This document shows positions 1 through 11,080 of a stretch of DNA of 64,000 nt, piece by piece. The stretch is from Cenococcum geophilum 1.58 (lineage: Eukaryota > Ascomycota > Dothideomycetes > Gloniales > Gloniaceae), in contig KV748275.1 of NCBI GenBank assembly GCA_001692895.1, forward strand, positions 124,001-188,000, given 5' to 3'. Every line of letters begins with the position of its first letter. Position 1 is the stretch's first letter. A program made the translations under genes and the position numbers. The notes below the pieces were generated by a model, which searched no databases, had not been told where the DNA came from, and was given only the letters and a program-made list of their open reading frames with translations.

Positions 1-1260
1 CGCTTAGACCTTCCGCTTATTAATTAGGGCAAGGCGGTGTTCTGCATTAGGGTAGTAGCTTAAAGAATTATCTTAGGGTAGAGATACTGAATAGGGCGGC
101 CATATTATCCCTTAAGAATCCTTAAGGAAGAAGAAGGCCCTATAACTAAGAATCCCAAATACGTCTAAGAAGAGATAAAATTGTTTTTAATCTATATTAT
201 TAAAGAAGAGAATACTATTTAAAAGGGTAAGAGTATCCCTCTACCATAATAAGTCTTGGCGAAATTCAGCTATTAGCCGTTAGCAAGGATAATTACCTAC
301 CTTTATAAAAGTGGAAATAAACTCCTAGATAGAGCGGTTGTATAAACGCCTAAGCCTAATTACCTGGGCGCTCTAAGTAAGTTTACTAGCTAGTTTTTAA
401 CTTTAAACCAGCGTTAGGGATCTACTACTTAACGCTTTATTAATCTTCTTAATCGTAATAGCCTATTTTAAAGGAGAAAGACGTAGCTTAGACTTTAGAG
501 TATCTATAATATAACCTAGGACTTTAGCCGTAGTGCCTTCGATATTCTTTAATTCGTTTTATAGGATACCTAATTTATCGCTTAATTAGTTATATATACT
601 AAGTAATTAAGGGAGAATAGAAGCGTTAGAGAGTATAAAGATAAAGTTATCTAAATAGTGCTCTAAGGCGGCGTTTGGGATATATTAAATAAGTATCTAG
701 TAAAATCCCTCCGCAAAAAGATTAAATAAAAAGGGTGCAGTTTAAAGGCCGAATAAGAGGTAATGTTTAAAATACACTATACCCTTCTAGGAGAACCCTA
801 TAAGGCGTTAAGCTTTAATAGAAAGTAGGATATTCTAAAAGGCGTCCTTAATATCCCTTTTAACAATTATATAACTACAGCCTATATATATAACGTGTTA
901 GAGAACCTAATTAACTGTTAAATATTATAGTATAGCGAATGCTATAGGGATTAAGTCGTTAATAGATCGGCTAGATAGTAAGGATAAGTTGTGAATACGG
1001 CGCTATTCCCTATCTACTTTAGGTACTAAACCTAGCGGCGAGGATATAATAGGAGACGTTGCTATTATAATCCTGCCTATATCTAGATCGGCGCTAATCT
1101 TCTCTAAGATTAGGACTATATTTGCGGCTGTTAAGGCTTAGTTCTTCTAGGAGAGGAGCTTAATTTCTAGGTTTACCCTAATCTGGTATCTAAACTTTAA
1201 GATACCAATAATATTGCGTTAGAGATTGCTAGGGTATAGGGATAGATAACGCCCCCACGC
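1..1260 (-). pseudogene. Decayed reverse transcriptase / RNase H (HYLDDF type)
   Basis: Read on the minus strand, the frame gives an RT core: an FGL-TAPF-like box (LFGL.TAPFLFNLFAEGF) near 700-790, then HYLDNF near 640-665, which corresponds to the catalytic HYLDDF with one Asp changed to Asn. Downstream (towards position 1) come KVLGYIIDTLKSKLRLSP and a Trp/Leu-rich connection typical of RTs of the DIRS/Ngaro-like or related tyrosine-recombinase retroelement type, and an RNase H-like region that runs off the window edge. At least a dozen in-frame TAG/TAA codons sit at former Gln/Trp positions, so it is non-functional. No tyrosine recombinase or integrase is visible because the element leaves the window. 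Assignment as an RT is firm; the superfamily is an inference from the HYLDDF box. Confidence 0.7.
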
Positions 1261-1329
1261 TTAAATAATTAAGGGGGAGGGAGAGTCCTATAGAGGAGAA
1301 AAGGGTAGAAAGACTAGAAATAATAGTAT

Positions 1330-2560
1330 AGTATTTAGCCTACCCGTATTATAAGGGTAGAGCATAGTTTCGGTAAAGTGTAGGTATAGCTTAATAAAAT
1401 CCTCTTCCTTCTTTTCCTTTTCCTTATTAACACTTTCCTCTAGTAATTACTACTTATAATTCCTTACAGCATGCGGGCTACTACACTTACTATAAGTATA
1501 TAGGAACTTGCAATCCTTACCTAGGTTATACTTCCCTCTATTAAAGCTATAACAGGTCCTTAAGATATTAATACTTACTTACGCGCGTTTTAAGATAGAT
1601 ACGGATTTATAAGTACTGGGATTGCAATAGATATCTAGAAAGTTACTAAAGATCTTTTAATTAGCTAGCTCTAACTGGTTCTTTTAAATAACTATAGAGT
1701 GGTGCTCTAAGGCTATAGTTATTAAGGGAGCAATTTAGTAGGTAGTAGATAGCCAGATAACTTAATTATAGAAGGTAAGTATTTAGGGAATAAGATCTAC
1801 TAAAAGATTCTTATATATAACAATTAAAATTATTATATAGTTAAGGAAGCCCTTTACCCATACTTTAATAGATAGGTAGTCTTTTATTGTCCCTTCTTTT
1901 GGTCTTATAGAAAGGACGCTATTAATAATAAGGATATTATTCTAAGGCTTAGACTAGAGCTAGTATATCTAGAGGCAAGAGAGGTTATTAGGCAAGAAAG
2001 TACCCCGAAATACCTTAAGTATCTCTTTATTTGGGACGCCAGAGAGAAAGGTATTTAGGATATTAGCTATAAATAGGAGCAACTTACCCGGTTTATTAAT
2101 TGGGGTTAAAAATAACACTGCCGTAGCTGATCTCGCTATTACCGTAGCGAGGCTTAATATATAGAATTCAGTCGCCTAATCTTTCTATTCTTTTTAGACG
2201 CGTAGCATTTTGGTACGGTCCTCCTATTCCTAAAGGAGTCTTATTTTCTAGTTAGTTACTTAGTCCTTAACCTTCTTTACCTAAGCTTTTCTAATCCTTA
2301 GGTCCTCCTTATATAGTTACTAAAGCCGTTCTTTAGCTTTTTTAGCGGCTAAAGTCTCGCGTTAAGCTGTGGAGAGAGGCGCTATTATAGAGGATGGAGA
2401 CTATAACGCCGGCGTATCGCCTAAAGGTATAGGGGAAGGTAAGGGAGACTGGTAGGTAACCTCTAAGGAGTTTAGCTCGTTAAGTGTATTATTATTAGTT
2501 AAGTTTTTAAGGTTTTTATAGACGATTTGCGAAGGTTTAGATAAGTATATAGGTCGTTAA
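1330..2560 (-). pseudogene. Decayed gag-like frame with Cys/His zinc finger, upstream of the RT
   Basis: On the minus strand, positions 1562-1479 encode CYSFNRGKYNLGKDCKF followed by SKCSSPHAV. This matches the conserved fungal retroelement motif CxxFNRGxCxxGxxCxxxHxC with one Cys changed to Tyr. It lies directly 5' of the RT frame in the same orientation and is broken by many TAG/TAA codons. The region from 1700 to 2560 is coding-like on the minus strand but I recognise no further domain. Most likely it is the nucleocapsid-like ORF1 of the element whose RT occupies 1-1260. The outer limit is approximate. Confidence 0.55.
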
Positions 2561-2699
2561 GTTATTAATAGTAACAATTAATTATTAGAAATTAAGTAAA
2601 TAAGGCATTAGCTCTTAAATAAGACTAATATAGAAAGTAAGCAAGCAAGGCTTAATTTTGTAAATGTTAATAATATTAGTATTGCTAAGATGCAGGGGT

Positions 2700-4000
2700 G
2701 CTACTATAGTGCTCGCTTAGCCATATAGACATGTCTATTTAATAACTTAACTATAGAGGCAGCGTTCGACTAATTAGGATTTAACAGAGGCTCTGGCTTA
2801 ACTTAAGGTGTCTTCTGCTATATATACAATTAAGGCTCTATATTTATAGGTTTGGCATCTATAGACAATTGATTAAGACTCTGGCTGCATAGTTGTTTAG
2901 TTAAAGCCTTATATTTATATAGTCGATTAAGGCTCCGCATCGTATAATTAGGGCTCTTAGTATCTACTAAACGTCCAATCTAGAGACCCGTTTTAAGACT
3001 TCCTTCTTTATAAGCACTAACGGTAGCTTCCTCTAAACCACTATAATAGGCCTAGCGCTTTTATAGGACGTCCTTAATAGCTGCTTTCTTCCTTTTCTAA
3101 GCCGTCCTTGCTTTTAGCTTCTTTAGTACATCCTTAGGCTTTTACAGCTACTTCTTTATTCCCGCTGCTGGCAGTATACTTATATATCCTTAATCTTCTT
3201 CTAGCTTAAGAACCCTTTTAGGATTGTCTTCTGCTTCTAGTCTCTTTATTACTATCCTGCTAACTCTATGCTTTATCTAAGTCGTCCTTCAAAACCATCT
3301 AGTGGCAGCTTCTCGGCTATTATAACTACCTTTGTCGTATATCCCTTGGCCTTATATTTATAATACAGCCCTTTATTAGATAACCTCTAAGGAAAAGCGC
3401 TAGTTCCTATACGTCCAATTCCTGTTCCCCTTATAATCCCTAATAAGGTCCTTTACTAGCTTAGCCAGATACGGCTCGGTCCTATCTTTAGTCGTATAAG
3501 GATAGCTTAGGCTTAATGTGGTCAGCTATACCCTATATACAATCTCTCGCAAAGCATCTTTATTAGTGCCTCTTTATATACTGCTTTACGGTTCCACAGT
3601 GCTTATTTCCAATATCGTGCTGCTGTCCTTATATATAGGTCCCTTCCTTACCACGGTATCTGTTCTTGTCGTGCAGCCAGTGCCGTACTGAATTTAAGTA
3701 GTAGGGCAGAGCTGCGATTAGCTATCGTTTAAATAAGGAACAAAGTCGGCCTAGTTAAAGGCTCTAATTTAACGACATTCGACTAATACGATTTAGTGAC
3801 GGCGACGTACTAATATTAAGGCTCTGGCTTAATTCGTTCCTTTAACTAACCGTAGCTTCTATACAGTCATTCGAGACCAAGGCTTCCATACAATCGTTCG
3901 ATTAAGGCTCCGCGTACAGCTCTATATCTAGCTCTATATCGTACAATCGGCTCTATATCCGTGCAATTAATTAAGGCTCTTGGTGCCGTTCTCGTCGTAC
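2700..4000. repeat. Degenerate short-repeat field with TTAAGGCTCTAT-like motifs
   Basis: The plus strand repeatedly shows variants of ATTAAGGCTCTATAT or CGATTAAGGCTCCGC, for example near 2830, 2930, 3815, 3905 and 3970, separated by CAATTR-rich spacers. The same core (TTAARGCTCTAT) makes up much of the array at 41140-42175. The copies are too diverged to define a fixed period by eye. Confidence 0.45.
2950..3560 (-). pseudogene. Coding-like decayed frame, unknown product
   Basis: The minus strand carries a lysine/arginine-rich frame broken mainly by TAG/TAA at likely Gln and Trp codons, a pattern suggesting former coding sequence. Legible fragments include PYLAKLVKDLIRDYKGNRN near the 3500 end and AAIKDVL plus EEATVSAYKEGSLKTGL nearer 3030. 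No domain is recognised. It could be an extra ORF of either flanking retroelement or a host gene fragment. Confidence is low because no motif anchors it. Confidence 0.3.
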
Positions 4001-4030
4001 AGCTAGCGTATTATCGAATTCTAGGGGCGG

Positions 4031-4135
4031 TATAGAGTTCTGCCGGTTCTACTACTAAATAGACCAATTAGGATTTTCTGTGCCGGGCATAGAAAATCGC
4101 TATTAGCTCGGTGATAGGCGGTAAGCTAAACTAAT
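4031..4135 (-). repeat. Hairpin module copy 1
   Basis: Reverse-complemented, this holds GAGCTAATAGCGATTTTC, an inverted repeat (arms at about 4072-4080 and 4090-4098, GATTTTCTATG-type stem), then CTAATTGGTC and GGCAGAACTCTATACCGCC. The same ordered blocks occur at 18127-18240 and 48945-49052. Here it lies 3' of the decayed gag at 4200-6950. Confidence 0.65.
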
Positions 4136-4199
4136 ATCTTTACAATAGGACGCGTTAACGCATTACGATTAAGAAAGTAAATAAGAAAGGAGCTTTAGG

Positions 4200-6950
4200 A
4201 AATATAGTAAATAAACAGACAAATAGAAATCTTTTACCGGCCGTCACCTACGTCCCCTCCCCTACCTTAGAACTTGACTGTCCCCTAGTCGAAAATCCTA
4301 TACCTACGGTAGAGCCTACTACGGAGCCTGCTGCGGTGCTTGCTGCGGAACTTAGTTGCACAGTCATCTCTAAGGTCGCGGCTAAGGGTCGGACGATCCG
4401 TCTATAGGTACTACTTAATAATAGTCTTCCCTAGCTTTAGCTGCCTTATCTATAGGCCGTAACCTAATCTGGACGTAATCTCCTAGTTATACATTATTCT
4501 CCTACGGCTTTATAGCTGTCCTAGTTGCACGGCTATCTTTAAGGGTCAGGCGATTCTAATAGTAGTCCCCCCAGTTTATACTTTTCTCGTTACTAATCTT
4601 TAGCGCTACTCCGTTATAGAAGGCCTGCTACTACGTCTGTTCTTTCTTCGGTCTATTTAGGTCTACTCCTTAGTACATACAGAGCCAGTTCTTAATACCT
4701 TTTAGTTGTCCTTTATTGCCAAGCCACGGAAGTACAGGTCTAGGCCAATCACGTATCCCAGCTGCTAGTCTTCCTCAATTAGATAGATGCACAAATCCTT
4801 ACTAAATAAGATCCTTTAAGCCTTAATATTCGTGCTTAGTGAAACAGTGACTTCCTCCGCATCTAAAACAGGTCTGTAGGCCTTATCCTCACGTACCCCA
4901 TACGTCTCGTTGCGGCCATCTAAAGGCAGTAAAACCTTACGGATATTAAGAGTCTTGCGGAGGTTGACAGTCTTATAGATATTAAAAATCATACGGATAT
5001 CGAAAGTCTTACGGAGCAAAGGGAGCTCGGGTGCTGTTCTGCCAGTCTTTATATCCTAGTGCTAAGCCATATCCTTATACTAGGCCTTAAGCTACGGCTT
5101 AATTCAAAAGCGTTATAAGCTTCTTTAGGTCCTTCTATATTTAATTAAGAAACGGCATTAACTGTACAGCTGCCGTAAGCTCCGTCTTAGTCAATTTTAG
5201 GTTCCTTAGCTGCCCTACCATTTCGTCCATTTTCTAATCCGTCGTAGGTAACTGCTACTATATTAGGGCTCCTCCGTATACACCTAGCCTAGCTAGGTTA
5301 AGAAGTCTTCCTTCTCTCCTGCGGTCAAGCCCATCCCTTTACTACTATAGCTCCTATATAAGCTGGACATTTAGAGCGTCTTCTTCTAGAAGGATATCTA
5401 TTCGCTTAGCGCCCTCTATAGCCACTATCCTTAACTCTACGGCCTCCTTTAGTCTCTTAAATATAAGGGTACTAGGCTCGTCTGCTACGGCCCCTATCTT
5501 TTTCATTACGTGCTTACGGTAGTTAGTTAGGAGTCCTTATATAAACCATCGCCCCTTCTCTTACTTAGTAAGGTTTCCTACGGCTACTACTTTAGCTAAG
5601 ATACTGGTGAAATCTTATATATAGTGACGCAGATTTCCTGGCTACTCCGCTGACTTCCTAATAAATGCCTTAACGAAGTCTTTTATCTCTATGCGTCGGT
5701 AGTAGTCCTTAGCTCGATATTCGGTCCTAAGCCTTCTTATAAGCTCCGTCCAGTCACTAATTACGAACTTAGGTAGGCTTTAGATCTATATCCCTATTTA
5801 ATAATCGCAGTACTTTAAAAGGCCCTAGTGCTTCTCCTTACTTATAACGTAATATTGGGCGCATAGCCGTTTATACTACTTAATAAACTGTAATACATTC
5901 TGTCCTGCAAAGTAAGGAGCTCTAGCAGTTCCTAGGGCTGGCATAGGCTGGACTATAACGTAGACCTTATCTTAAGCTGTTAACCGCTGGTTATATACAT
6001 TTAGCGCTTCCTCGGGAGCTTATAGGTGGTCCTTACAGCTTATATCCTTTGTCTGCTAAGGGTCACTGGTCCTAGGTGGCTGTCCTAGTATTAGTTTATA
6101 CTTAGCAAAAAAAGTATAGGCTTCGGTTCCTTCTAGCTACTTCTTAACGCCTAGAGGTCGGTCTTCCTAAAAGAGCATAAAATCGCCATCTTCTACTACT
6201 GCCGGGTCTCGATACGTCCGTCTATTTTAGCCTGCCGTTACTTTATATAGTAGGGTGCTGCTAAGCCTTACGCTTCTGCCTATATCTACTTCTTTATAAA
6301 ACGCCTCTGTAGCCGCCACTAACACGATCCGGATAACTTAAAAGAAGATAAAAGCTAAGCTAGAATAGGAAGCTTTTAAGGGCAGATCTAATCTTATATG
6401 CTTACGGCCTTTCTTAGTGTTCTCTCTTCTATTCCTAAAGGGCAGCGCTAACTTCCTTCACCGCTAGATACCTTAGATCTCGTTAGCCCTTAGCTACTTA
6501 TCGTCTCTGCATCTTTAATAAAGCTCTAGCCATGCTTATACGCGGGTAGTAGAAATATTAGGTAATTCTAACCAGTTAAAGTCGTCTAATTGGCTCGCCT
6601 ATTCGCTGGACATCCTTACACGTAACTTTCCAAGACCTTTACTACTCCTTTTTGCTACTCTTTGGCCTGTGCGTTAAGTCTAATATCCGTCTTTTCCGCT
6701 ATCTTTTTATTTAGGGACTACCTGGTTCCCCTTACTGTCCGATACTGCCTAGTTCTCTACTTTCTTCTCATCTATCTAGCTGGCGGTTCTTCTGCAGCTG
6801 GTCGTTCTTCTATAGCTAGCGGTTCTTCTATAGTCGTGGTATATTCCTACGCGTATCTTTTGTATATATAGTTATATATAAAATGCCAGACTTCTAATCT
6901 AAAGAGCTTGCCGTCGTCCCTACGTGGAATGCCATATATAGTAGTGGACG
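4200..6950 (-). pseudogene. Decayed retrotransposon Gag with zinc knuckle
   Basis: The minus-strand frame reads as a fungal LTR-retrotransposon Gag. Near 5770-5730 it gives DWTELIRRLRTEYRAKDYYR, then GNLRHYIQDFTSILAKVVAVG and RWFIQGLLTNYRKHVMKKIG near 5560-5480, and a leucine/glutamine-rich helix to about 5300. A zinc knuckle CFRCGGSHCFTKH lies at about 4880-4825, with the final Cys replaced by His. Upstream near 6850 are three imperfect EEPLA/EERPA repeats. Stops are TAG/TAA at Gln/Trp positions. No protease or pol follows on this strand before the hairpin module, so it is an orphan gag or a truncated element. Short open stretches in other frames here (4816-5019 and 6662-6871) are incidental. 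Confidence 0.7.
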
Positions 6951-6980
6951 CGGTCCCTCTTAGATAGGAAGTCACAATGC

Positions 6981-7033
6981 TATCTGTCTATCTGTCGGTC
7001 GGTTAGTCAGTCAGTCGGTTAGTTAGTCATTAG
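6981..7033 (+). repeat. Tetranucleotide microsatellite (TCTG / GTCR)
   Basis: An imperfect 4-bp repeat moves from TATCTGTC units into GTCGGTTAGTCAGTC units, just upstream of the orphan gag in the minus orientation. Confidence 0.75.
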
Positions 7034-7865
7034 TTGTAATCAATTAGTAGGAAAGCAGTTAGTAAGAAGAAAGGAAAGAATATATTCCGGTAGGTCGTAA
7101 TATAGAGAAGAAGAGAAGCCGAAGGCTTAATATATACAGGAGAATGCCAAGGCACTAAATAGTGGCCCATTTTACCCCACCATAGTAGTAAGATTAAGGC
7201 GCCTTAGTTACTACTAGGTAAGGATCTACTATAGTGACCAAGACGCCCTACTTAAGCTAGGCTTAAGGATTATATTTAGACTGCAGAGCTTTAATATAAA
7301 GCCCTCTACGTAGGATCTAATATAGTAGATTATAATTCCAATTTAAAGCTTTATATACTAAATATTTTTAATACCTAATAACCAAATCGCCGTATAGCTG
7401 GAATTAAAGTAAGTTTACTACCCCAACTCGATTAAATACGCGTATAGAAAGAGATATAACTGTATATAGAGACGCCTGATATAATTAAGTAACTATATTA
7501 TTACCTACCCAGTTTAGATATACGATAACGCAATAGCTTGGCGATAACGTAATAGCTTAGCGCCAAGTAATAGGAGGGAGGAGGAGGGGGAGGAGATTAG
7601 GGGTGGCTCGGCCACTGTAAGAAGGTTATAATATTGGTATAGTATTAAACTTTAAAAATTGTATCCCGGGAGCTTAATCGACAACCCCTATATAAAATAT
7701 TAATAACGTTTAATTATAGAGCTTTAAACCGGCAGATCTTTTAGGAATGCCTATTATAAGTAACTCTAAGTACAAAATCTAGAATATTTAGTAGTGGTGT
7801 AAGTATAGGACGGGGGTATATATTTGCGTTCCTAAATATCATTATATAACGCAATTTTTAGGTAA
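7034..7865. other. Gene-free stretch, diverged repeat at 7660-7850
   Basis: No coding frame is recognised. From about 7660 to 7850 the sequence resembles 32470-32660 in order and spacing (blocks such as CGGCAGATCT, ACCCCTA and GGTTATATAAC or equivalents), suggesting two diverged copies of one repeat on either side of the nested retrotransposon stack. Confidence 0.45.
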
Positions 7866-9116
7866 CGAAAACCGCTATTAATATTGCTCGACTAATACCT
7901 ACCGGAGGTTCCTCTGTCCTTCCTGCCTCCTCTTTTACCCATCTCCTTATCTAATACTATTTATATCGCTATATTAACTAATAGATCCCTTAATAGAGAC
8001 TAGGGAGGGGTATTAGAGCGCCTCTAGCTCTTATAAGGAAGAAGAAAGAAGAAGAGAGAAAGGTATAAAGGAGGGAGTATTTATAAACGGGAGGAGGCCT
8101 ATAAACGGGAGATTAGGTAGCTATAATATAGATATTAATATTGCTTAACTAACACCTACTAGACGCCCCTCTATCCTTCCTATCTCCTCTCTTACCCGTC
8201 TCCTCGTTAGATACTATTTATATTACTATATTAACTAATAAATCCCTTAGTAGGGACTAGGAAGGGGTATTAGAGCACCTTTAGCTCTTATAAGGAAGAA
8301 GAAAGAAGAAGAGAGGAAGGTATAGAAGAGGGAGTATTTATAGATAGGAGGAGGCCTATAAATAGGAGATTAGGCAGCTATAATATAGACATTAATATTA
8401 CTTAACTAACACCTACTAAACGCCCCTTCGTCCTTCCTATCTCCTCTCTTACCTATCTCCTCGTTAGATGCTGTCTATATTACTATATTAACCAATAAAT
8501 CCCTTAATAGGGACTAAAGAGAAGTATTAGAGCACCTTTAGCTCTTATAAGGAAGAAGAAAAGAAAAAAGAAAGGTATAGAGGAGGGAGTATTTATAGAC
8601 GGGAGGAGGCCTACAAATGGGAGGTTAGGTAGCTATAATATATATTAACATTACTTAGCTAATACCTACTAGACGCCCCTCCGTCCTTCCTATCTTCTCT
8701 CTTACCTATCTCCTTATTAGATACTATCTATATCGCTATATTAACTAATAAATCCCTTAATAGGGACTAGGGAGGAGTATTAGAGCACCTCTAGCTCTTA
8801 TAAGGAAGAAGAAAAGAAAAGAGGAAGGTGTAAAGGAGGGAGTATTTATAGATAGGAGGAGGCCTATAAACGGGAGATTAGGCAGCTATAATATACGTTA
8901 ACGTTACTTAGCTAATACCTACCAGACACCCCTCTATCCTTCCTATCTTCTCTCTTACCCATTTCCTTATTAGATGCTATTTATATTACTATATTAACTA
9001 ATAAATCCCTTAGTAGGGACTAGGGAGAAGTATTAGAGAACTACTAGCTCTTATAAAGAAGAAGAAAAGAAAAGAGGAAGGTATAGAGAAGGGAGTATTT
9101 ATAGACGGGAGGAGGC
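7866..9116. repeat. Tandem array, five copies of a ~255-bp unit
   Basis: The anchor AAYACCTAC recurs at 7894, 8151, 8408, 8661 and 8913, giving spacings of 257, 257, 253 and 252 bp. Each unit carries a pyrimidine tract (CTCTATCCTTCCTATCTCC), AATCCCTTAATAGGGACTA, TTAGAGCACCTCTAGCTCTT, a GAAGAAGAAA purine tract and GGGAGTATTTATAGACGGG. The last copy is truncated. Units differ mostly by transitions, as expected for a RIP-affected tandem repeat. No coding potential is visible. Confidence 0.9.
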
Positions 9117-9305
9117 CCTATAAGTACGTAATTTAGTAAGTATTAATAAGTATAAGATTCTCGTATAAGATGGGCTTAATTGCTTACTAAAATATAGGGT
9201 ATCTCTGTTACTATAGTGGCTACTACAGTAGTAGAGACGCCTTAAATATTTAATATAACTAACTACTAAGGCTATTAATAAGTAAAAGGTAGGCTACCAA
9301 TATAG

Positions 9306-9337
9306 TATAAACGATATAGTTGTTAATATCGTTTATA
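9306..9337. repeat. 11-bp perfect inverted repeat
   Basis: TATAAACGATA at 9306-9316 is followed after 10 bp by its exact reverse complement at 9327-9337. It lies in the 360-bp gene-free spacer between the tandem array and the outer retrotransposon. Function is unknown. Confidence 0.7.
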
Positions 9338-9472
9338 GCCTATTTTTGCTTCTAGTATATACGTAGATTATTTTTATATTTAGCGTAGAGCTAGTTATAG
9401 GCAGTAAGCTAATTTAGGTCTAGCTTTGCTATTAATATAGCTATAGGTAGTATATCCCTTAATATAGGCCGA

Positions 9473-9477
9473 CTTAG
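9473..9477. repeat. Target-site duplication CTTAG (left)
   Basis: CTTAG directly precedes the 5' LTR at 9478 and is repeated exactly at 32169-32173 after the 3' LTR. Confidence 0.9.
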
Positions 9478-9837
9478 TGTTACGGGACACCCCTATAACA
9501 CCTTACACACGTCTACCTGTTTTTACCGACTTAGCAATTAAAAACTAACCGTAAAATAGTAATCTAACGGCAATCTAGCGGCAATCTACGGCATTCTGCT
9601 ATATTCTGCTAAGTTCTACTAAATTCTATTAAGTTTTGCTAGGACTACGACCTAAACCCTATTCTGCCCTATATATGTGTTAACTAAGCAACTAAGTTAA
9701 CAATATATGCCCTTTCTTCCTAATCTCCTACCTTCTCTTCTTATATAACGTCTTAACCTTATTATACAGTTTATATATATAGCTTAATAATATCTACTTC
9801 GTTATATATTATTACCACTTATACTTACTCCGTAACA
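9478..9837 (+). repeat. 5' LTR of level-1 element
   Basis: This 360-bp direct repeat matches 31809-32168. Differences are mainly CA to TA and TG to TA, for example CACACG here against TATACG in the other copy. It contains tandem CAATCTAGCGG/CAATCTACGG and TTCTACTAAATTC-like short repeats. Confidence 0.93.
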
Positions 9838-9849
9838 CTATATTACGTT

Positions 9850-11080
9850 AACTACTTATACTACTACCCGAAATAGAAAACGCACCTAAAGCCCCCGTAA
9901 CGGCCGCTAATATTATATCTATCTTCTAAAAATAAATGGCAAGTATATAGAAGTCCTTTATAGAGGCCTTTAAACAATAATAAGTTACCCTAACTTAATA
10001 ATAAGCTAAACAAGAAGTACGGTATTAGAAAATAATAGAAGCCCTTTAAGAAGAAGTCCGTACCCTTAAGATGCCTACGCTAGAACCCTAAGACTAAATA
10101 CTATCTTTAGAGATAAATACGCGAAACGTAAGTCCCAAACCTATAATAGCTATTTACCCTAAACCGACTACCGTACTATAATAATCCAAGCGGTTACCTA
10201 ACTCCCTAGTATTTATTAGTAAACAATAAGAGCTCTAATTATTTCTAAGCTAGCTAAAAAATAAGCTAATTAGTAACGCTAACTGTTACCTAACTAAAGC
10301 TAACTAACTCTGTTACGCCCTAAGTTAACTAGGAGGAAAGATAGCTAACCTTATTAAACCTCTTTAGCCAACCTTAGTATAAAGCCTAGTTATACTTCTT
10401 AAAGCCTTATATAGTAACCTAAACCGCTAAGCTACTACTTAAAAAAAGATAAACTATATAGCTTAAGGAACGAAAAGTTTCCTAGTATACTTCTCCGAAT
10501 TTAACCGTTATATAAGGGAAATAGGCTGGAATAACTCCGCACTAATTAACAGCCTCGTTAAATCTTTAAGCCCTAAACTAAAAATCTTCCTAATAGGCGT
10601 AGACCTACCGGGAGCCCTTAACGCCTACGTAAACGTTGTTAATAAACGGTATAATAATATACTACGCCTAACACCAAAACACGCCCCTTAATATAATATA
10701 ATAGCCCCGTAAACGTTTACTAAGTCATCTTAGCCTAAGCACCCTAACGCTATAGATATTAACACTAGAACCCTAAAGTACGCCCTACTAGGGTCCCCTA
10801 AATAAGAAAGACGCATTAAGCTAGGCCTCTACTTTAAGTGCGGAAGTAAGAACTATATCTTAAAATATTATCTCGTCCCCTTACCTACGCCCTAAAACAA
10901 TTTATAAACGGCTAATATTAGCAGCTGTTTACCGCATCGATCTTTTGGTTACCGTCCCCAATCTTTACCTAATTTCAGCCCTATATCTAGTAAGCACTAT
11001 TTATAAGGACGAAGCTATAGCCGACGTCCTATAAGAACCCCACCCTAATTACCTCTAAAAGGAAAGTTTTAGAGCTAAGT
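9850..11080 (+). pseudogene. Level-1 gag (decayed)
   Basis: The frame from about 9855 reads through TAA/TAG positions as a Gag with segments SFLVYFSEFNRYIREIGWN and SLVKSLSPKLKIFLIG, ending in a zinc knuckle near 10830-10870 read as KLGLYFKCGSKNYILKYYLV. A CxxCxxxxHxxxxC pattern is inferred, with several Cys/His changed to Tyr. It sits directly after the LTR and before the protease on the same strand. Interruptions are at Gln and Trp codons. Confidence 0.8.

Noticed and set aside
4816..5019. 67-codon open frame on the minus strand
   Set aside because: It lies in a different frame from the decayed Gag and is made of repeated short TA-rich blocks; the zinc-knuckle frame is the supported one.
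6662..6871. 69-codon open frame on the plus strand
   Set aside because: It is antisense to the gag N-terminal region (EEPLA/EERPA repeats) and has no support of its own.
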